Positions 61,377 to 64,000 of a stretch of 64,000 nt of DNA are shown here, piece after piece. The number at the start of each line of letters is the position of its first letter. Position 1 is the first letter of the stretch. The translations under genes were made by a program, and so were the position numbers. Origin of the DNA: Acholeplasmatales bacterium (GTDB lineage: Bacteria > Bacillota_I > Bacilli_A > Acholeplasmatales > JAEDCM01); assembly GCA_017961685.1 (NCBI GenBank), contig JAGCWW010000016.1, positions 42,367 through 106,366 on the forward strand, read 5' to 3'. The notes beneath the pieces are model-generated. The model searched no databases. It was not told the origin of the DNA and was given only the letters and a program-made list of their open reading frames with translations.

Positions 61377-63032
61377 ATGCTAGATTTAAAACTAATAACT
61401 AGTGAAAATCTAGATTATGCTGTTAGAGTAGAAAACGAAATCTTTGAAGAATATAACGCCAAAAACAATTATCTATCCTCACTAGAAAACTCTTCACAAA
61501 GCCAATTCTTCATGGCTTGTGAAGGTGATATTTGTATTGGTGTAACAGGTATTTATGCTTATAAAAACGATAGAGATAGTGCATGGATAGGTTTCTTTGG
61601 TTTAAAAGGGAAATATCGTAATTCTGGACTTGGCAGTAAAGTACTTAAACTAACTGAAAAGTATGCAGGTAGTTTAGGATATAAATATATTAGATTATTT
61701 ACAGATAAAGATAATAATGATATTGCAATTAACTTTTATAAAAAGAATGGTTATACATTTGAAGATTATTATAATGAAAACGAAGCATTAAAGGATGAGT
61801 TTAATGTTGTTATAGGTTCTAAGAGTTTAATTAAAGGAGAAGAAGTTCCTCTATGGGATAATAAATTCATTAATTTAACTAAACAATCATATAAACAACA
61901 ATATTTAGATATTAGTGAAATAGAATTACAAACATCTATGGAAGAAGAAACAGATATATCTAATATAGAAACAGAAAAAATAAAAGGTGAAGCTAAACAC
62001 ACTTATAAAATTGTTAGAAAATATACATCAGATAAGGATATAAAATATCGTGGTCCCCTTTCTTATAGGTATATTAGAGTAATAGCTTGGATAGCCTTTG
62101 CGATTACGCAATTTGTTTTAGTTGTTGCAATGGGGCAAGGCTTTCTAGGAATAGAGATGATCTCTGAAGATAATTTAACTCTACTTAGTTTTGTAGGTTC
62201 TGTTTCAATTCCTTTCTTTTTAGTTGCGACATTCTCGCAAATACTAACAAGGAAGAGAACCTTCAAAAAATTGTTAATCATTTATGGGGCAGCTTATCTT
62301 GCTGTTGCCTTAGCTATTATATTTGTTTATGATAGATATATTGGTGGAATATTAGTTGAAGTATCAGATAGTAAGGAACAAGCTAAAGATGTTATATTAT
62401 CTTTATATGACAAAAAGATGGATATAAATGTCTTTGCAGACTTATTCTTTATATCACTATTTAATTTTTTCTTAAACTATACTCCATCAGGCAAGTGGGG
62501 AAAAAAACGAATTGTTTTATTTAGAACTTTAATAATCATACCTATTGGTTTTGCTTTAACATCAATAATTCTTAAAGGTTTAACTTTAAGTGGAACAATA
62601 AAATTACCATTTGAATTTTATCCTTTCTTAACAACAAAACCAGTATTAATTTATGTAATATTTATTATAATGTCTATTTGGATTAAAAATAGAGAAAAAG
62701 TATTTATTGGTTTAGGTATGACAAGAAAAGAATACCAAACTTTCTTAAATACAAATAAAAACTCTCTATCTTTTTCCATTCTTACATCAATTTTGTTTTT
62801 ATCAATATCTCTTATTGATTTAATATGTGTTGCCCTATTCCCTTCGCTTTCCTTCTTTGAATTTGGTAAGTGCATTGGTCTATTCTTAGCAATACCATTT
62901 ATTATGTTATTCTCATATACTAGAACACATAATAATAATGATTTTGATATTATACTTCCATTTGCGGGAGTAGGATTAGTAGTATTTGCTTATATAGAAG
63001 CAATATACCAACTAATTAAGTTTATTATTTAG
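61377..63032 (+). CDS. GNAT acetyltransferase fused to a multi-pass membrane domain
   Basis: 551 residues. Residues 1-145 are a GNAT domain: opening [18 protein letters not shown], then [22 protein letters not shown] (acetyl-CoA loop R/N-x-G-x-G) and [20 protein letters not shown] (motif B). Residues 145-220 are a polar linker; 225-551 have about eight to nine membrane helices with no known family (first [21 protein letters not shown]). The combination is unusual. GAGGTGG ribosome site. Could be a sensor or a membrane-bound acetyltransferase; no substrate inferred. Confidence 0.83.
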   Translation: MLDLKLITSENLDYAVRVENEIFEEYNAKNNYLSSLENSSQSQFFMACEGDICIGVTGIYAYKNDRDSAWIGFFGLKGKYRNSGLGSKVLKLTEKYAGSLGYKYIRLFTDKDNNDIAINFYKKNGYTFEDYYNENEALKDEFNVVIGSKSLIKGEEVPLWDNKFINLTKQSYKQQYLDISEIELQTSMEEETDISNIETEKIKGEAKHTYKIVRKYTSDKDIKYRGPLSYRYIRVIAWIAFAITQFVLVVAMGQGFLGIEMISEDNLTLLSFVGSVSIPFFLVATFSQILTRKRTFKKLLIIYGAAYLAVALAIIFVYDRYIGGILVEVSDSKEQAKDVILSLYDKKMDINVFADLFFISLFNFFLNYTPSGKWGKKRIVLFRTLIIIPIGFALTSIILKGLTLSGTIKLPFEFYPFLTTKPVLIYVIFIIMSIWIKNREKVFIGLGMTRKEYQTFLNTNKNSLSFSILTSILFLSISLIDLICVALFPSLSFFEFGKCIGLFLAIPFIMLFSYTRTHNNNDFDIILPFAGVGLVVFAYIEAIYQLIKFII

Positions 63033-63048
63033 AAAAGGAGGAAAACTT

Positions 63049-63207
63049 ATGGCAAAGTATGTATGCGAATTATGTGGATACGTTTATGATGAAGAAGTAG
63101 GCGATCCAGAAAACGGAATCAATCCAGGTACTAAATTTGAAGATCTACCTGAAGATTATGCATGTCCACTATGTGGCGCAGATAAGTCTAATTTTTCTAA
63201 AGAATAA
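63049..63207 (+). CDS. Rubredoxin
   Basis: 52 residues, ATG 63049 to TAA 63205-63207, with AAAGGAGG before it. Four cysteines bind one iron: C6-x2-C9 in [16 protein letters not shown] and C39-x2-C42 in [11 protein letters not shown]. Classical GYVYD and [10 protein letters not shown] motifs. Carries single electrons in peroxide or oxygen detoxification. Starts 17 bases after the GNAT-membrane gene; own terminator follows. Confidence 0.96.
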   Translation: MAKYVCELCGYVYDEEVGDPENGINPGTKFEDLPEDYACPLCGADKSNFSKE

Positions 63208-63233
63208 AAAAAGGCTAAATTAAGCCTTTTTAT
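63208..63233 (+). terminator. Terminator of the rubredoxin gene
   Basis: AAAAAGGCT/AGCCTTTTT stem, 6-base loop. Confidence 0.85.
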
Positions 63234-63244
63234 GAGGTGATAAT

Positions 63245-63793
63245 ATGAAGGTAAAAGATTTAGTTTATATAGCGATATTCACATCAATTATATGTGTAAT
63301 GTCTCTAATTTCTATTCCTACAACAGTTCCATTTACATTACAAACAATGGCAATTTTCTTATGTATGTTTATGCTTAAACCAGTAGATTCTTTAATATCA
63401 GTTTTAATTTATATTACTATTGGTATTATAGGTATACCTGTATTTTCTAATTTTAAATCAGGTATAGGTGTTATAGCTGGACCTACAGGAGGATATATTT
63501 TAGGATTTATTTTAATGACTTTAGTTCCATTTATAATTAAAAACAAAATAGCAAGTGCTATAATTGGTTTAATTATATGTTATACATTTGGTTCAATATG
63601 GTTTTTATTCTTTAACCAATCAAATATAACATCTATTTGGAAAGTTTTAACTATATGTGTCTTACCATTTATAATTCCTGATGGAGTAAAACTTGCCTTA
63701 GCATATATATTATCACTTAGACTTAAATTCTTAACAAGCGATGAAACAAACAATAAAAATATCGAAAGTAAGAAAAATGAGGAAATAGAATAA
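63245..63793 (+). CDS. bioY: BioY family biotin transporter S-component
   Basis: 182 residues, six membrane helices. IPTTVPFTLQTMAIFLCMFML matches the BioY start; GIPVFSNFKSGIGVIAGPTGGYILGF is the family signature; PDGVKLALAYIL lies in the last helix. Takes up biotin with an ECF energising module not present in the window. AGGTG ribosome site (GAGGTGA at 63234). No BirA operator or riboswitch seen upstream. Confidence 0.93.
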   Translation: MKVKDLVYIAIFTSIICVMSLISIPTTVPFTLQTMAIFLCMFMLKPVDSLISVLIYITIGIIGIPVFSNFKSGIGVIAGPTGGYILGFILMTLVPFIIKNKIASAIIGLIICYTFGSIWFLFFNQSNITSIWKVLTICVLPFIIPDGVKLALAYILSLRLKFLTSDETNNKNIESKKNEEIE

Positions 63794-63810
63794 TTCTATT
63801 TTCTTTTTTA

Positions 63811-63838
63811 TTGACATTAAAAATGTATGTGTTATAAT
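63811..63838 (+). promoter_or_regulatory. Promoter of the tRNA cluster
   Basis: TTGACA (63811-63816), 16-base spacer, TATAAT (63833-63838): near-consensus, as expected for stable RNA. It closely follows an AATAGAAT/ATTCTATT repeat at the end of bioY. Confidence 0.9.
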
Positions 63839-63859
63839 ATAAGAGGTTCTAAAAATTAC

Positions 63860-63935
63860 GGAGGTTTAGCTCAGTTGGGAGAGCATCTGCCTTACAAGCA
63901 GAGGGTCAGCAGTTCGAGCCTGTTAACCTCCACCA
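63860..63935 (+). tRNA. tRNA-Val (anticodon TAC)
   Basis: 76 bases. Acceptor GGAGGTT/AACCTCC, D loop AGCTCAGTTGGGAGAGC, anticodon loop CTTACAA giving TAC, T loop TTCGAGC, discriminator A and encoded CCA. Confidence 0.96.
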
Positions 63936-63938
63936 TTT

Positions 63939-64000
63939 GGAGCGGTAGCGAAGAGGCTAAACGCGTCAGACTGTAAATCTGATCCCTACGGGTTCGGTGG
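63939..64000 (+). tRNA. tRNA-Tyr (anticodon GTA), truncated by the window end
   Basis: GGAGCGG acceptor 5' arm, D arm with GAAGAGGCTAAACGC, anticodon loop CTGTAAA giving GTA, and the start of a class II variable arm and T arm (GGGTTCGGTGG). The 3' end is outside. Confidence 0.9.

Overview
Low-GC (about 30% by eye) bacterial chromosome fragment of Bacillota type. Supporting signs are AT-rich codons, strong GGAGG ribosome sites, TATAAT promoters, hairpin-plus-T terminators, and WhiA, a ComK-like protein, YebC, a BspA-type lipoprotein and a meso-DAP dehydrogenase tail. TGA is a real stop (ends at 24572, 49866 and 55864), so this is not a Mycoplasma-code genome. A gut Bacilli/Erysipelotrichia/RF39-like lineage is my guess, not something the sequence proves. 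No rRNA, IS element, integrase or CRISPR array is visible. No gene-free stretch exceeds 300 bases.

Layout. 1-3035: end of ddh, three tandem small membrane paralogs, a GH43 glycosidase. 3036-10215: a five-gene operon of ribbon-helix-helix regulator, SPFH/zinc-ribbon scaffold, membrane protein and two paralogous TIR proteins, one tail-anchored and one crossing the membrane into InlB/Listeria-Bacteroides repeats. 10242-15874: RlmI-like methyltransferase, then a NarL-type regulator divergent from a 7TM sensor and a histidine kinase, with a perfect inverted repeat between the promoters. 15963-23822: YebC, BspA lipoprotein, DUF2156 protein, and a metal module (ArsR repressor, separate HMA chaperone, P1B ATPase). 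23892-29030: OmpR-type two-component system plus FtsX-type ABC exporter, both preceded by 11-bp-spaced direct repeats. 29028-46220: DUF1016 nuclease, sugar-importer ATPase, ComK-like protein, pgk-tpiA, GH13, ligA-uvrA-GNAT, lgt, whiA, a small XRE regulator, tex.

46273-56667 is an accessory defence island: a Bro-N/Fic protein, tRNA-Ser(GCT), a Gabija-like pair (OLD/TOPRIM nuclease and a reduced UvrD-like helicase) with a third small gene, a type II restriction-modification pair (HNH endonuclease and C5 cytosine methyltransferase with its own HTH), and a four-gene cassette built around a GHKL/MORC-like ATPase. 56704-64000 returns to ordinary genes: flavodoxin, a possible small RNA, PlsC, a cyclophilin-like protein, DUF1538 with two PII-like proteins, a GNAT-membrane fusion, rubredoxin, BioY, tRNA-Val and the start of tRNA-Tyr.

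Best candidates for an undescribed system: (1) the SPFH-TIR-TIR operon at 3.0-10.2 kb, a membrane-scaffolded TIR signalling set with a receptor-like member; (2) the GHKL-ATPase cassette at 52.75-56.67 kb beside a cytosine methyltransferase, with its own consensus promoter under three perfectly phased 11-bp repeats. Functions of both are inferred from domains and context only.
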